Assembly: GCA_017883305.1 (NCBI GenBank)
Contig: JADGNU010000007.1
Location: forward strand, 1 to 33,264
Origin: Candidatus Aminicenantota bacterium
Lineage (GTDB): Bacteria; Acidobacteriota; Aminicenantia; Aminicenantales; Saccharicenantaceae
Reading direction: 5' to 3'
DNA length: 33,264 bases
In this document: positions 14,452-22,430 of the stretch, one piece after another
Position numbering within the stretch: the first letter of the stretch is position 1
Layout: each line of letters starts with the position of its first letter
Program-made: the position numbers and the translations under genes
Notes under the pieces: model-generated
What the model was told of the DNA's origin: nothing
Database searches by the model: none
What the model saw: the letters and a program-made list of their open reading frames with translations, nothing else

Positions 14452-15144
14452 ATGGAGAAAAAGAAGATCCCTGCCACAACCCCCGAATCGAAGATCACGC
14501 TCCTTGTCTTTTGCCCGTCCGACATCATTCTCTCCGGCATCCTGCGGGCGCTCGAAGCGGACCCTGACCTGGATATCCTGAATATCGAGAAGAACACGAT
14601 CGAGTCGTTCATGGATTCGATCAAGAAGCTCAAGCCCCAGGTCATCCTCTTCGCCCACATGGAGGCCCTGCCCAATCTCCGCGAGATCTGCAAAGCCATC
14701 CGCGACCTCTCCAAGACGCAGGGTCGCTCGGAGCTGCTGCTCATGGGCAGCATCCCGGCTCACGAAGAGATCGTCAATCTCATCAACGCCGGGGCCCGGG
14801 GCTATTTCGACCTCAACGACGCCTCGTCCCAGCTGCCGGAGGCCGTCCGGGCCGTCCACAAGGGCGAGATCTGGCTGCCCCGGGACAAGATGTCCAGCAT
14901 CATGGACCGCATCATCTCCGTCGTCGGCCGGGAGCTCAAGGAGAAGACGCTCGACCAGCTCACCCCGACCGAGTTCCAGGTGCTGCGCCTGATCGGCCAG
15001 GGCAAGAGCAACGACGAGATCGCCGAGCTGATGTTCATCAGCAAGAACACGGTCCGCTCCCATATCAAGAGCATCTACGCCAAGCTCGACACCCATAGTC
15101 GCCTCCAGCTGGCGCTCTACGCCATCAATTCGGCCCTGTTCTAA
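14452..15144 (+). CDS. LuxR-family transcriptional regulator with a pseudo-receiver domain
   Basis: A 230-residue, two-domain regulator. The C-terminal LuxR/FixJ helix-turn-helix is clear: LTPTEFQVLRLIGQGKSNDEIAELMFISKNTVRSHIKSIYAKL. The N-terminal domain is receiver-like (ITLLVFCPSDIILSGILRALEADPDLDI..., ending GARGYFDLNDASSQLPEAVRAVHKGEIWLP), but where the phosphorylated Asp should follow the third strand the sequence reads QVILFAHMEALP, and the conserved Lys is also replaced (FDLND). It is therefore probably not controlled by phosphorylation. The ATG at 14452 has only a weak ribosome site (GGGGACGAG); an ATG at 14401, 12 nt after the -10 box, would give a nearly leaderless mRNA and 17 extra residues. 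A PilZ gene follows after 20 nt. Confidence 0.82.
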   Translation: MEKKKIPATTPESKITLLVFCPSDIILSGILRALEADPDLDILNIEKNTIESFMDSIKKLKPQVILFAHMEALPNLREICKAIRDLSKTQGRSELLLMGSIPAHEEIVNLINAGARGYFDLNDASSQLPEAVRAVHKGEIWLPRDKMSSIMDRIISVVGRELKEKTLDQLTPTEFQVLRLIGQGKSNDEIAELMFISKNTVRSHIKSIYAKLDTHSRLQLALYAINSALF

Positions 15145-15164
15145 AGCGAGGAAGCAAGGACGCC

Positions 15165-15584
15165 ATGACAAAGAAAGCCGCTCCCAAGAAGAAGACCGCG
15201 AAGAAGAAAGCCGTGCCCGTCCCCGAGGACCTGGAGATCAACCGCCGCCGGGAATGGCGGTTCGACTTCCCGCTCGACACGTTCATCGAGGGCAGCCTCG
15301 CCGACGGCGCCAAGTTCAAGGAAGAAACCCGCCTCGAGAACATCTCCTCGGGGGGGGCCTATTTCACCCTGGATTCCGGGGTGGTCGTCGGCTCCAAGCT
15401 CAACCTCTTCATCGAGCTCCCGGAAAAGCTCGCCGACGGCAAGAGGATGCGGCTGCGGATCGGCGGCATCACCGTCCGTTTGGAAAAGCCCGACAAGCAA
15501 GCGAAACACCAGGGCGTCGCCGTACGGTTCAGCGATGACTTGTTCAAAATCGTCCCGGTCAAGAAGACCGGCAAAAAGAAATAG
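15165..15584 (+). CDS. PilZ domain protein (canonical c-di-GMP-binding motifs)
   Basis: A 139-residue protein with a Lys/Ala-rich basic N-terminal tail (about 16 residues) and a PilZ domain. Both c-di-GMP contact motifs are intact: RREWR (RxxxR) at about residues 27-32 and NISSGG ([D/N]xSxxG), followed by AYFTLDSGVVVGSKLNLFIELPEK and a closing HQGVAVRFSDDLF. It should bind c-di-GMP, the second messenger of surface and motility control; the partner is unknown. The ATG has AAGGA 4 nt upstream and follows the LuxR-type gene after 20 nt, so they form an operon. Its last 50 nt overlap the start of coaE. The basic C-terminal KKTGKKK is unusual and may be a contact tail. Confidence 0.85.
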   Translation: MTKKAAPKKKTAKKKAVPVPEDLEINRRREWRFDFPLDTFIEGSLADGAKFKEETRLENISSGGAYFTLDSGVVVGSKLNLFIELPEKLADGKRMRLRIGGITVRLEKPDKQAKHQGVAVRFSDDLFKIVPVKKTGKKK

Positions 15585-16212
15585 CGTCCTCCGGGTCGCT
15601 CTGACCGGGGGGATCGCCTGCGGGAAATCCGTCGTCGCTAAGATCCTCGCTGAAAATGGTTGCGTCGTTTATTCGGCCGACGAGGCCGCCCATGATCTGA
15701 TGCGTCCCGGGCGGGCCGCCTGGAAGCTGGTGGCTGCCCGGTTCGGTCCTTCCGTCCTTCGCCCTGACCGGACGATCGACCGGCCCGCGCTGGCCGCTAT
15801 CGTCTTCTCCGACCTGGCCGCCCGCCGCTTCCTCGACCAGCTCGTCCACCCTCTTGTCCTGGCCGAGCAGGCCGAGGCCGTCCGACGGCTCGAGCGAGAG
15901 GGCCGGGCCCGCATCTTCGTCGTTGAGGCGGCCCTGACGATCGAAGCGGGTTATACCGGGCATTTTGACAGGGTGGTCGTCGTCCACTGCGGCAAAACGG
16001 AGCAGGTCCGGCGCTTGCGCGGCCGCGACGGCATCAGTCGGACGGCCGCCCTACGGAAGATCGGGTCCCAGATGCCGCTCCGGGAAAAGCTCCATCACGC
16101 CGATTATGCGGTCAACACTTCGGGAACACTGGCAGCGACGGTCGATCAAACGGAGCGGGTCTACGCCCAGCTGGTGCGCGACGCCGAATTAAAAAGAAGG
16201 GGTCAAACCTAA
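15535..16212 (+). CDS. coaE: Dephospho-CoA kinase
   Basis: Catalyses the last step of coenzyme A synthesis, ATP-dependent phosphorylation of dephospho-CoA. The P-loop GGIACGKS is at residues 25-32, followed by VVYSADEAAHDLMRPG (DxxxH substrate region), and later AALTIEAGYTGHFDRVVVVHC and QVRRLRGRDGISRTAALRKIGSQMP (lid Arg/Gln motif). The only ordinary start codon is the ATG at 15535, overlapping the PilZ gene by 50 nt and giving a 15-residue basic head before the core; no GTG or TTG lies nearer. The last six codons (KRRGQT) and the stop lie inside the left arm of the inverted repeat at 16194, so the native C-terminus was probably altered by that element. Confidence 0.92.
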   Translation: MTCSKSSRSRRPAKRNSVLRVALTGGIACGKSVVAKILAENGCVVYSADEAAHDLMRPGRAAWKLVAARFGPSVLRPDRTIDRPALAAIVFSDLAARRFLDQLVHPLVLAEQAEAVRRLEREGRARIFVVEAALTIEAGYTGHFDRVVVVHCGKTEQVRRLRGRDGISRTAALRKIGSQMPLREKLHHADYAVNTSGTLAATVDQTERVYAQLVRDAELKRRGQT

Positions 16213-16298
16213 ACTTTTAAACTTTTCGTCCGGGGCGGGGCGGACCGACAAGAAGGATGGGGGGAAAAAGTTTAAAAGTTTAGGTTTGACCCCTTCTT
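16194..16298. repeat. 33-bp perfect inverted repeat between convergent coaE and HU genes
   Basis: The arm at 16194-16226 (beginning AAGAAGGGGTCAAACC) is the exact reverse complement of 16266-16298 over 33 bp, with a 39-nt G-rich centre. The left arm encodes the end of CoaE including its stop; the right arm ends 4 nt from the HU stop at 16303. As RNA it would form a very strong hairpin in either direction and probably ends both transcripts. The GGGGTCAAACC core resembles, from memory, REP-type repeats mobilised by TnpA_REP (RAYT) transposases; no such gene is in this window. A small inner stem GTCCG/CGGAC (16228-16232, 16241-16245) is also present. Confidence 0.85.
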
Positions 16299-16302
16299 GG
16301 GG

Positions 16303-16590
16303 CTAAGCGGATTTGGTTTTGGATAGAAGGGTCTTGAGCTCCTGGCCGGGCCGGAACTTGATCCGCTGGCCCTTTTCGATGCGGATCTGCTTCTGACGGC
16401 GGATGTCGCGCCCGAAGCCGGTCTTCTTGGCCACGACTTTGAAGCTCCCAAAGCCGCGGATCTCGACTTTTTCCCTCTTCGCGAGAGCGGTTTTGAGCGA
16501 CTCCAGAACGGCCTCGACGATCGACAGGGCCTTGGCCCTGTTGAATTCGGTCTTCTTCTCGATCGCCAAGGCGATATCGTTCTTGATCAT
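16303..16590 (-). CDS. HU/IHF-family DNA-binding protein
   Basis: A 95-residue nucleoid protein that bends DNA as a dimer. The family layout is clear: MIKNDIALAIEKKTEFNRAKALSIVEAVLESLKTALAKREKVEIRGFGSFKV, then a beta-arm with the RPG tip (FRPGQELKTLL). The usual GRNPxTGE stretch reads GRDIRRQKQIRIEKGQ, which is more basic and lacks the Asn-Pro, so it is a divergent HU or IHF-like paralogue. I start at the ATG at 16590, with AAGGAG 8 nt upstream; a GTG at 16599 overlaps that site. It has its own AT-rich promoter and converges on coaE across the inverted repeat. Confidence 0.93.
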   Translation of the reverse strand: MIKNDIALAIEKKTEFNRAKALSIVEAVLESLKTALAKREKVEIRGFGSFKVVAKKTGFGRDIRRQKQIRIEKGQRIKFRPGQELKTLLSKTKSA

Positions 16591-16622
16591 CGAAGTCACT
16601 CCTTACGCGAAAACGAATACTA

Positions 16623-16651
16623 TATTTAATTTATTGATAACAAAAAGTCAA
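16623..16651 (-). promoter_or_regulatory. Promoter of the HU-family gene
   Basis: Minus strand TTGACT (16651-16646), a 17-nt spacer and TAAATA (16628-16623), in a markedly AT-rich stretch unlike the surrounding GC-rich DNA. The ATG at 16590 is 32 nt downstream with a good Shine-Dalgarno sequence. Confidence 0.5.
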
Positions 16652-16678
16652 GCACAAACATCCTGAGCGGCGCGGCGT

Positions 16679-16707
16679 TTGACTTGGCCTGTGCGGCTTC
16701 TTATAAT
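16679..16707 (+). promoter_or_regulatory. Consensus promoter of the nfeD-to-rnc run
   Basis: TTGACT (16679-16684), a 17-nt spacer and TATAAT (16702-16707). The GTG at 16717 is 9 nt past the -10 box, so the transcript start should fall within a few bases of the start codon. The HU promoter points the other way 27 nt to the left. Confidence 0.7.
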
Positions 16708-16716
16708 GAGGACACG

Positions 16717-17991
16717 GTGAAAGGCAAATTCTTCGTCGGTTTGTTTCTGCTGGCGCCCGTCTTCGCGTCCGCGGCCGTGGTCAAGATCAAGGTCGACGCG
16801 CCCATCCACCCGGTCACTTCCGAGTACGTCGTCAAGTCTCTGGAGAAGGCCGACGGCCAGGGCGCCGACCTCGTCATCCTGACGCTCGACACCCCAGGGG
16901 GGCTGGACACCTCCATGCGCCAGATCATCGAGGCGATCGTCAACGCCAAGACCCCCGTGGCCGCGTTTGTCGGCCCGAGTGGCTCCCGGTCCGCTTCGGC
17001 GGGGTTCTTCATCGCCATCGCCTGCGACATCTTCGTCATGGCCCCGGGCACGAGCACCGGCTCCGCCCATCCCGTCGGCGTCTCGCTGACGGGCCAGACG
17101 ATGGATTCGACCATGGCGGAGAAGGTCACCAACGACGCCGCGGCCTATATCCGTTCGCTCGCCGAGAAGCGGGGACGGAACGTTCGCCTGGCCGAGGACG
17201 GGGTCCGCAAGAGCCTGTCCTACACGGAGAAGGAAGCCCTCGAAGGCGGCCTCATCGACTTCGTGGCCGGGTCCGAGGAGGACATCGTCGCCCGGCTCGA
17301 CGGCCGGGCGGTCAAGCGCTTTGACGGCTCCGAGCGGACGCTGGCCCTGGCCGGGAAGCCGATCGTCGAATGGCCCATGACCTTCCGGCAGAAGGTCCTC
17401 CTGACCATCTCCAACCCCAACCTGGCCTACATCCTGCTCATGATCGGGCTCCTGGGGCTGTTCTTCGAATTCTCCCATCCGGGGGCCATCCTGCCGGGCG
17501 TCCTGGGAGGCATCTCCCTTCTCCTGGCCGTTTTCGCCTTCCAGATCCTGCCCATCAACTATGTCGGCCTGGGCCTCATCCTCCTGGCCATCATCCTCTT
17601 TATCCTCGAGGTCAAGGTCCAGAGCTTCGGCATGCTGGCCGTCGGAGGGATCGCCGCCATGATCATCGGTTCGCTCATGCTCATCAAGTCCCCCATCGCC
17701 GAGCTCCGGCCGAGCCTGTCCTACATCCTGCCGGTCGTCCTGGCCCTGTCCCTGATCGTCCTGTTCCTCCTCACCCTCGTTTTCAAGGCGCACCGCCGCC
17801 GCTCCTTCTCCGGGCGGGAAGGGATGATCGGCGAAACGGGGACGGCCCGGACCGACCTCTCCCCTACCGGCAAAGTCTTCGTCCACGGCGAGCTCTGGGA
17901 AGCCGAAGCGGTCGAGCCCGTCCGGACGGGCGAAAGAGTCAAGGTCATCGCAGTCCTCGAAGGACTCAAGCTTAAAGTCGGAAAGGCCTGA
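16717..17991 (+). CDS. NfeD-family membrane serine protease (ClpP-like)
   Basis: A 424-residue NfeD1b-type protein: signal peptide ([18 protein letters not shown]), a ClpP-class protease domain ([40 protein letters not shown] with the Ser nucleophile, and the TGSAHPVG segment), four or five membrane helices (about residues 225-345), and a C-terminal OB-fold NfeD domain ([28 protein letters not shown]). These proteases cut the C-termini of partner stomatins and the two are usually encoded together, as here. The GTG at 16717 is chosen because any earlier start lies in the promoter; the AGGA 4 nt upstream may not be transcribed. It leads a nine-gene plus-strand run. Confidence 0.92.
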   Translation: MKGKFFVGLFLLAPVFASAAVVKIKVDAPIHPVTSEYVVKSLEKADGQGADLVILTLDTPGGLDTSMRQIIEAIVNAKTPVAAFVGPSGSRSASAGFFIAIACDIFVMAPGTSTGSAHPVGVSLTGQTMDSTMAEKVTNDAAAYIRSLAEKRGRNVRLAEDGVRKSLSYTEKEALEGGLIDFVAGSEEDIVARLDGRAVKRFDGSERTLALAGKPIVEWPMTFRQKVLLTISNPNLAYILLMIGLLGLFFEFSHPGAILPGVLGGISLLLAVFAFQILPINYVGLGLILLAIILFILEVKVQSFGMLAVGGIAAMIIGSLMLIKSPIAELRPSLSYILPVVLALSLIVLFLLTLVFKAHRRRSFSGREGMIGETGTARTDLSPTGKVFVHGELWEAEAVEPVRTGERVKVIAVLEGLKLKVGKA

Positions 17992-18004
17992 AAAGGAGCC
18001 ACTC

Positions 18005-18772
18005 ATGATCACCTATCCGCTCATCATCGTCGGTCTCGTCGTCCTCTATCTCCTGAATTCGATCAAGGTCCTGAGAGAATACGAGCGCGGGGTCATCTTC
18101 CGTCTCGGCCGCCTCCTACCCCAGCCCAAGGGGCCCGGCCTCATTTTCGTCTTCTCCCCCATCGACCGTATTGTCCGGATCAGCCTGCGGCTTATCACCA
18201 TGGACATCCCGCCGCAGGACGTCATCACCAAGGACAACGTCACAGTCAAGGTCAACGCCGTGCTCTACTTCCGCGTCATCGACCCGCTCAAATGCGTGAT
18301 CGAGGTCCAGGACTATATCTACGCCACTTCCCAGCTGGCCCAGACGACCCTGCGCAGCCTCCTCGGTCAGGTTCCGCTCGACGACCTGCTTTCGGAGCGG
18401 GAAAAGTTGAACACCCGCCTCCAGGAGATCATCGAACAGCATACCGGCCCGTGGGGCATCAAGGTCCAGCTCGTCGAGATGAAACAGGTCGACCTGCCGG
18501 AGAACATGCAACGGGCCATCGCCAAGCAGGCCGAGGCCGAGCGGGAACGCCGGGCCAAGGTCATCCACGCCGACGGCGAATTCCAGGCCGCCGACAAGCT
18601 GACCCAGGCCGCCGACATCATCTCCCGGAACCCCCAGGCCCTCCAGCTGAGATTCTTGGGGACTCTGGCGGAGATCGCGACAGAGAAGAATTCGACGATC
18701 GTCTTTCCACTTCCTCTTGAGCTTTTGCGGGCCTTCTCTTTTGATAAGAATCAGGAGAAAAAGCAGAGCTGA
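18005..18772 (+). CDS. Slipin/stomatin-family SPFH membrane protein
   Basis: A 255-residue SPFH (prohibitin-homology) protein with one N-terminal membrane helix ([16 protein letters not shown]), then the band-7 domain: [58 protein letters not shown], and [23 protein letters not shown] coiled coil ([29 protein letters not shown]) follows. Slipins form membrane-associated oligomers and are the partner and substrate of the NfeD protease encoded just upstream (13 nt gap). AAGGAG precedes the ATG. The stop codon overlaps the next start by one base. Confidence 0.95.
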   Translation: MITYPLIIVGLVVLYLLNSIKVLREYERGVIFRLGRLLPQPKGPGLIFVFSPIDRIVRISLRLITMDIPPQDVITKDNVTVKVNAVLYFRVIDPLKCVIEVQDYIYATSQLAQTTLRSLLGQVPLDDLLSEREKLNTRLQEIIEQHTGPWGIKVQLVEMKQVDLPENMQRAIAKQAEAERERRAKVIHADGEFQAADKLTQAADIISRNPQALQLRFLGTLAEIATEKNSTIVFPLPLELLRAFSFDKNQEKKQS

Positions 18773-19383
18773 TGAAAAACAAAGATTTCCGCGAGATCCA
18801 GGTCTCGAGCAGCCTGCTCGTCGTCATTTTCCTCGGCGTCCTCGCCCTGGGCGTGTTCATATTCCTGCTCGGCGTCTCGGTCGGCAAAAGGCAGGCGGGC
18901 GTCGCCACCCCGACCCAGATCGTCACCCAGCAGATCCCCGAACCGGTCAAGGAGCCTCCGGTCAAGCCGACCTCCACAGAGACGGCCACTGCGGCCGCGG
19001 CCACCTATCCGATCACCGGAGATTCCCGGCCGGCCGCCGAGCCGCCCGCTCCCAAGCCGTCGGTGAAGGAGCCCGTCGTCGAAAAGTCCCAGGCCGTAAA
19101 AACGCCCACGCCGACGAAAAAGGCGCCCGAGGTATCGCCGAGCGGCCTATACTATGTCCAAGTCGGCGCCTTCACGGATCGGTCCCAGGCCCAGGCGGCG
19201 GCGGACAAGTACAAGAAACAGGGCTACACCGCGGTCGTGGCCAATCCCAAGCCCTCGGACACCAGAACCTGGTATCGGGTCCGGCTGGGCGGGTTCGCGT
19301 CGAGGGAAGGGGCCGCCGGCCTCCTGGCCAAGCTGAACGCGGCGGCCGGGAAGAAGACCGATTTCCAGATCGTCCACGACTGA
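18772..19383 (+). CDS. SPOR-domain membrane protein
   Basis: A 203-residue bitopic protein: short cytoplasmic head (KNKDFREIQVSSS), one membrane helix (LLVVIFLGVLALGVFIFLLGVSVG, about residues 14-37), a long Pro/Ala/Lys-rich periplasmic linker, and a C-terminal SPOR domain (SGLYYVQVGAFTDRSQAQAAADKYKKQGYTAVV, then TWYRVRLGGFASREGAAGLLAKL). SPOR domains bind denuded peptidoglycan at division sites, so a role in septal wall remodelling is likely. The ATG overlaps the slipin stop (TGATG). It lies in the nfeD-rnc run and probably depends on coupling for translation. Confidence 0.92.
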   Translation: MKNKDFREIQVSSSLLVVIFLGVLALGVFIFLLGVSVGKRQAGVATPTQIVTQQIPEPVKEPPVKPTSTETATAAAATYPITGDSRPAAEPPAPKPSVKEPVVEKSQAVKTPTPTKKAPEVSPSGLYYVQVGAFTDRSQAQAAADKYKKQGYTAVVANPKPSDTRTWYRVRLGGFASREGAAGLLAKLNAAAGKKTDFQIVHD

Positions 19384-19415
19384 TCCTCAAGCCCTCGCAA
19401 AGGAATGACACCGTC

Positions 19416-20544
19416 ATGACACCTGTCGACAACAAGACGATAGACCTCAAGACTCGCATCGCCAGCCTCTTCGCGAAGATCGAAGAGGTTCGAGGTTTTC
19501 TTTGACCTCGACAACAAGAACGCCGAACTGGAGAAGCTGAACGCCCGGCTGTCCTCGCCCGAGGTCTGGCAGGACCAGAAGGCTTCTCAAGCCCTTCAGC
19601 AGAGGAAAAAGCTCCTCGAGAAGGATCTCCAGTTCTTCAAGCGGATCCTCGGCCAGAAGGAGGAGCTCGAAGTCCTGACCGAGCTCGCGGCCGAGGGTGA
19701 GAGCGTCCAAACCGACGTCGACGCGGCGGTCCTTCGCCTCGAGAAGGACCTCCAAGAGGCCGAGCTGCGGGCGCTGTTCTATGACTCCGACGACCCCCGC
19801 GACGCCATCTTGACCATCCACCCCGGCGCCGGCGGCACGGAATCCCAGGATTGGGCCCAGATGCTCCTGCGGATGTATCTGCGCTATGCCGAGCGCAGGG
19901 GCTTCAAGGCCGAGGTCCTCGACCACCAGCCGGGGGAAGAGGCGGGCCTCAAGAGCGCCACGATCCGCTTCGAAGGCGACTACGCCTTCGGCAACCTGAG
20001 CCAGGAAACCGGCGTCCACCGGCTCGTCCGCATCTCGCCGTTCGACGCCGCCAAGAGGCGCCACACGTCTTTCGCCGCGGTCTTCGTCTATCCCGACGTC
20101 GACGAGGACATCCAGATCGACATCAACCCCGACGAGCTCCGGATCGACACCTACCGGGCCTCGGGCGCCGGCGGCCAGCACGTCAACCGGACCGACTCGG
20201 CCGTCCGCATCACCCACATCCCGACCGGCATCGTCGTCCAGTGTCAGAACGAGCGCTCCCAGCATAAAAACAAGGCCATGGCCATGAAGATCCTCAAGGC
20301 CCGCCTCTACGAGCTCGAAAAGAGGAAGCAGAACGAAAGGATGGAGAAGCTCGAGGACGCCAAATCCGACATCGCCTGGGGGAACCAGATCCGCTCCTAC
20401 GTCCTCCACCCCTACCGGATGATCAAGGACCTGCGCACCCGCGTGGAAACGGGCGATACCGACCGCGTTCTCGACGGCGACCTCGACGAGTTCATCAAGG
20501 CCGCTCTCGTCCTGCGTAAGAAATCGGTCCCGGCCGCGAGCTAA
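19416..20544 (+). CDS. prfB: Peptide chain release factor 2, with programmed +1 frameshift
   Basis: RF2 ends translation at UGA and UAA codons. The gene is read in two frames: 29 codons from the ATG at 19416 to an in-frame TGA (19503-19505), then a +1 shift continuing GAC CTC GAC AAC to the stop at 20544, giving 375 residues (usual length about 365). The downstream part is unmistakable: the tripeptide anticodon-like SPF in RISPFDAAKRRHTSFA, the peptidyl-hydrolysis GGQ in SGAGGQHVNRTDSAVRITHIPTGIVV, and NERSQHKNKAMAMKILKARLYE. The shift site has the classic internal Shine-Dalgarno-like GAGG, then CTTTGAC. Automated callers may report two pieces or start late at 19810. It sits between the SPOR gene and the DUF1844 gene. 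Confidence 0.95.
19490..19506 (+). promoter_or_regulatory. prfB programmed +1 frameshift site
   Basis: An internal Shine-Dalgarno-like GAGG (19492-19495 region), followed by the slippery CTT (19500-19502), the stop TGA (19503-19505) and C (19506). At low RF2 levels the ribosome slips +1 on CTT; this is the known autoregulatory mechanism of the family. The position at codon 30 is close to codon 26 in E. coli. Confidence 0.93.
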
Positions 20545-20556
20545 AGGAACCCCCCC

Positions 20557-20874
20557 ATGACCCCTGACGACATGAAACCCGAAGACGAAGGCGGCAACCC
20601 CGGCGGTCCGGAATTCGTCCCGCCCCTGGACTTCAGCTCCATCGTCATCCTGCTCTACTTCCCAGCCCTCGTCCAGCTGGGCCTCGTCGAGGACCCGACG
20701 ACGGGCCAGCGGCAGGAGAACCTGGTCCTGGCCAAGAGGAACATCGACCTCCTCGACCTTCTCAAGGACCGGACGAAGGGCAACCTCGAAGCCGAGGAGC
20801 AGAAGTTCCTCGACGGCGTCATCGACCAGCTCAAGCTGGCCTATCTCAAGAAGGCCGAGCTCGTGAAGATGTAG
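20557..20874 (+). CDS. DUF1844 domain-containing protein
   Basis: A 105-residue soluble protein with an acidic N-terminus (TPDDMKPEDEGGNPGG) and a DUF1844 core: FSSIVILLYFPALVQLGLVEDP, then NLVLAKRNIDLLDLLKDRTKGNLEAEEQKFLDGVIDQLKLAYLKK. The family is found mostly in deltaproteobacteria, Acidobacteria and Planctomycetes and has no established function. AAAGGA lies upstream of the ATG, 12 nt after prfB. It ends 3 nt before ribF, so it is co-transcribed with it. Confidence 0.88.
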   Translation: MTPDDMKPEDEGGNPGGPEFVPPLDFSSIVILLYFPALVQLGLVEDPTTGQRQENLVLAKRNIDLLDLLKDRTKGNLEAEEQKFLDGVIDQLKLAYLKKAELVKM

Positions 20875-20877
20875 GGC

Positions 20878-21801
20878 ATGGTCGTCTATCGCGGCCTCAA
20901 CGATCCCCATCTCCATCTCCGCCCGGCCGCGGTGGCCGTGGGCAATTTCGACGGCCTCCACCTCGGCCACCGGAAGATCCTGTCGCACCTCTGCCGGCTG
21001 GCCGGCCGGCGGGGCCTGCGCTCCCTTGTCCTGACCTTCGAACCCCATCCCGAGCGCGCCCTGGGCAAGCGTTCCGTACGGATGATCGACACGCCCGAGC
21101 AGCGGCTGGCCCGGCTTCGGGGGACTTGCGTCGACGCGGTCGTCGTCATCCCCTTTAACTCGGCCTTTGCCCGCCTCGGGAGCATGGCCTTCGTCGACGA
21201 CGTCCTGCGGGACAAGCTCGGGGCCCGCGAGGTCGTCGTCGGGCGGGGCTTCCGCTTCGGGCGCGACCGCCGAGGCGACACGGCCCTCTTGCGGCGGCTC
21301 GGCCGGCGGGCCGGATTCGGCGTCCACGCCGTTCCCCCCGTCATCCTCGGCGGCCTGACCGTCAGCTCGACGGCCGTTCGCGCTCTCGTCGATCGGGGCC
21401 GGGTCGAGGAGGCCGCCCGGCCGCTCGGCAGGCCCTACGAGATCGCTGGCCGTGTCGTGCCTGGGCGGCGGCGCGGACGGCTTCTTGGCTTCCCCACGGC
21501 CAACTTGGAGACCGCGAACGAGATCCTGCCCGAAGGCGTATTCGTCACCGAGACCGTGCGCGGAGGCCGGACCACCCCCTCCCTGACCAGCATCGGGACC
21601 AATCCGACCTTCGGGCCCCATCCGCTGACTGTGGAGACCCTGCTTCTCGACTTCCATGGCTCGCTTTACGGGAACGCGATCACCGTCAGGCTCCTGCGGA
21701 AGCTCAGGCCGATACGGGCGTTCCCCAATGCCGAATCCCTCGCCGCGCGCATCGGCCAGGACGTCGAAGAGGCCCGGGCCTGGTTTGCCCGGCGGGGTTG
21801 A
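20878..21801 (+). CDS. ribF: Bifunctional riboflavin kinase/FAD synthetase
   Basis: Converts riboflavin to FMN and then FAD. The 307-residue product has the N-terminal nucleotidyltransferase domain (VAVGNFDGLHLGHRKIL with the GNFDGxHxGH signature, LTFEPHPE, and the STAVRALVDRGRVEEAARPLGRPY region of the HIGH/KMSKS class) and the C-terminal kinase domain (GRRRGRLLGFPTANLE with the PTAN motif, SIGTNPTFG, and the ETLLLDFHGSLYG segment). Length and layout are usual for bacterial RibF. The ATG lies 3 nt after the DUF1844 stop. The weak AGGG at the junction suggests coupling. Its stop overlaps a TTGACA (21798-21803) that could begin a weak promoter for pyrR. Confidence 0.95.
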   Translation: MVVYRGLNDPHLHLRPAAVAVGNFDGLHLGHRKILSHLCRLAGRRGLRSLVLTFEPHPERALGKRSVRMIDTPEQRLARLRGTCVDAVVVIPFNSAFARLGSMAFVDDVLRDKLGAREVVVGRGFRFGRDRRGDTALLRRLGRRAGFGVHAVPPVILGGLTVSSTAVRALVDRGRVEEAARPLGRPYEIAGRVVPGRRRGRLLGFPTANLETANEILPEGVFVTETVRGGRTTPSLTSIGTNPTFGPHPLTVETLLLDFHGSLYGNAITVRLLRKLRPIRAFPNAESLAARIGQDVEEARAWFARRG

Positions 21802-21860
21802 CATTTTGGCAGGGTTCATGCATGTTCAAGAGAGCGGATAAGCCGCACGAGGAGCGTCGC

Positions 21861-22430
21861 ATGGTTGAAAAGACAAAAGCCCGGATCATGGACGCGACGC
21901 GCATCCGCCGTGTCCTCGCCCGGGTCGCCACCGAGATCATCGAACGGAACCGCAAGCTCAAAAACCTCGTCATCGTCGCCGTCAAGCCCCGGGGCCTGGC
22001 CATCGGCCAGCGCATCGCCCGCCTCATCAAGGACCTCGAGGGCGTCGATGTTCCCGTCGGCCTGCTCGATATCACCCCTTACAGGGACGATATGCCGGAC
22101 CGGCCGCAGCAATCTCCTCTCGACGATGCCGCGCTAGGCTTCTCGGTGGTCAAGAAGGACGTCCTTCTCGTCGACGACGTCCTCATGACGGGGCGGACGA
22201 TCCGCGCCGCCATGGACGCCCTCATCGGCCGGGGACGGCCGCAGTCGGTCCAGCTCGTCGTCCTCGTCGACCGGGGTCACCGGGAGCTGCCCATCCGCCC
22301 CGACTACGTGGGCAAGGTCCTGCCGACCTCCCACCGCGAGCGCGTGCGGGTCCGGCTCAAGGAGACCGACGGCGGCGAGGAGATCGTCATCGCCGAGCCG
22401 GTCAAGATCGGCAGGGCGGGAAAGCGGTGA
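21861..22430 (+). CDS. pyrR: Pyrimidine operon regulator / uracil phosphoribosyltransferase PyrR
   Basis: A 189-residue phosphoribosyltransferase-fold protein. The PRPP-binding signature reads DVLLVDDVLMTGRTIRAAMDALIGRGRP, with the upstream MDATRIRRVLARVATEI and VDVPVGLLDITPYRDD typical of PyrR, and VVLVDRGHRELPIRPDYVGK near the end. In Gram-positive bacteria PyrR binds leader RNA to attenuate pyr operons. Here it heads pyrC with a 4-nt overlap, and no pyrB lies between them as is common. I start at the ATG at 21861, with GAGGAG 6 nt upstream. The 59-nt gap behind ribF contains only a small GCGG/CCGC hairpin and no recognisable PyrR-binding loop, so target sites in this genome are uncertain. 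Confidence 0.93.
   Translation: MVEKTKARIMDATRIRRVLARVATEIIERNRKLKNLVIVAVKPRGLAIGQRIARLIKDLEGVDVPVGLLDITPYRDDMPDRPQQSPLDDAALGFSVVKKDVLLVDDVLMTGRTIRAAMDALIGRGRPQSVQLVVLVDRGHRELPIRPDYVGKVLPTSHRERVRVRLKETDGGEEIVIAEPVKIGRAGKR

Noticed and set aside
19447-21819. 790-codon minus-strand frame across prfB, DUF1844 and ribF
   Set aside because: It is the longest open frame in the window but a shadow: three well-recognised genes on the plus strand account for the region.
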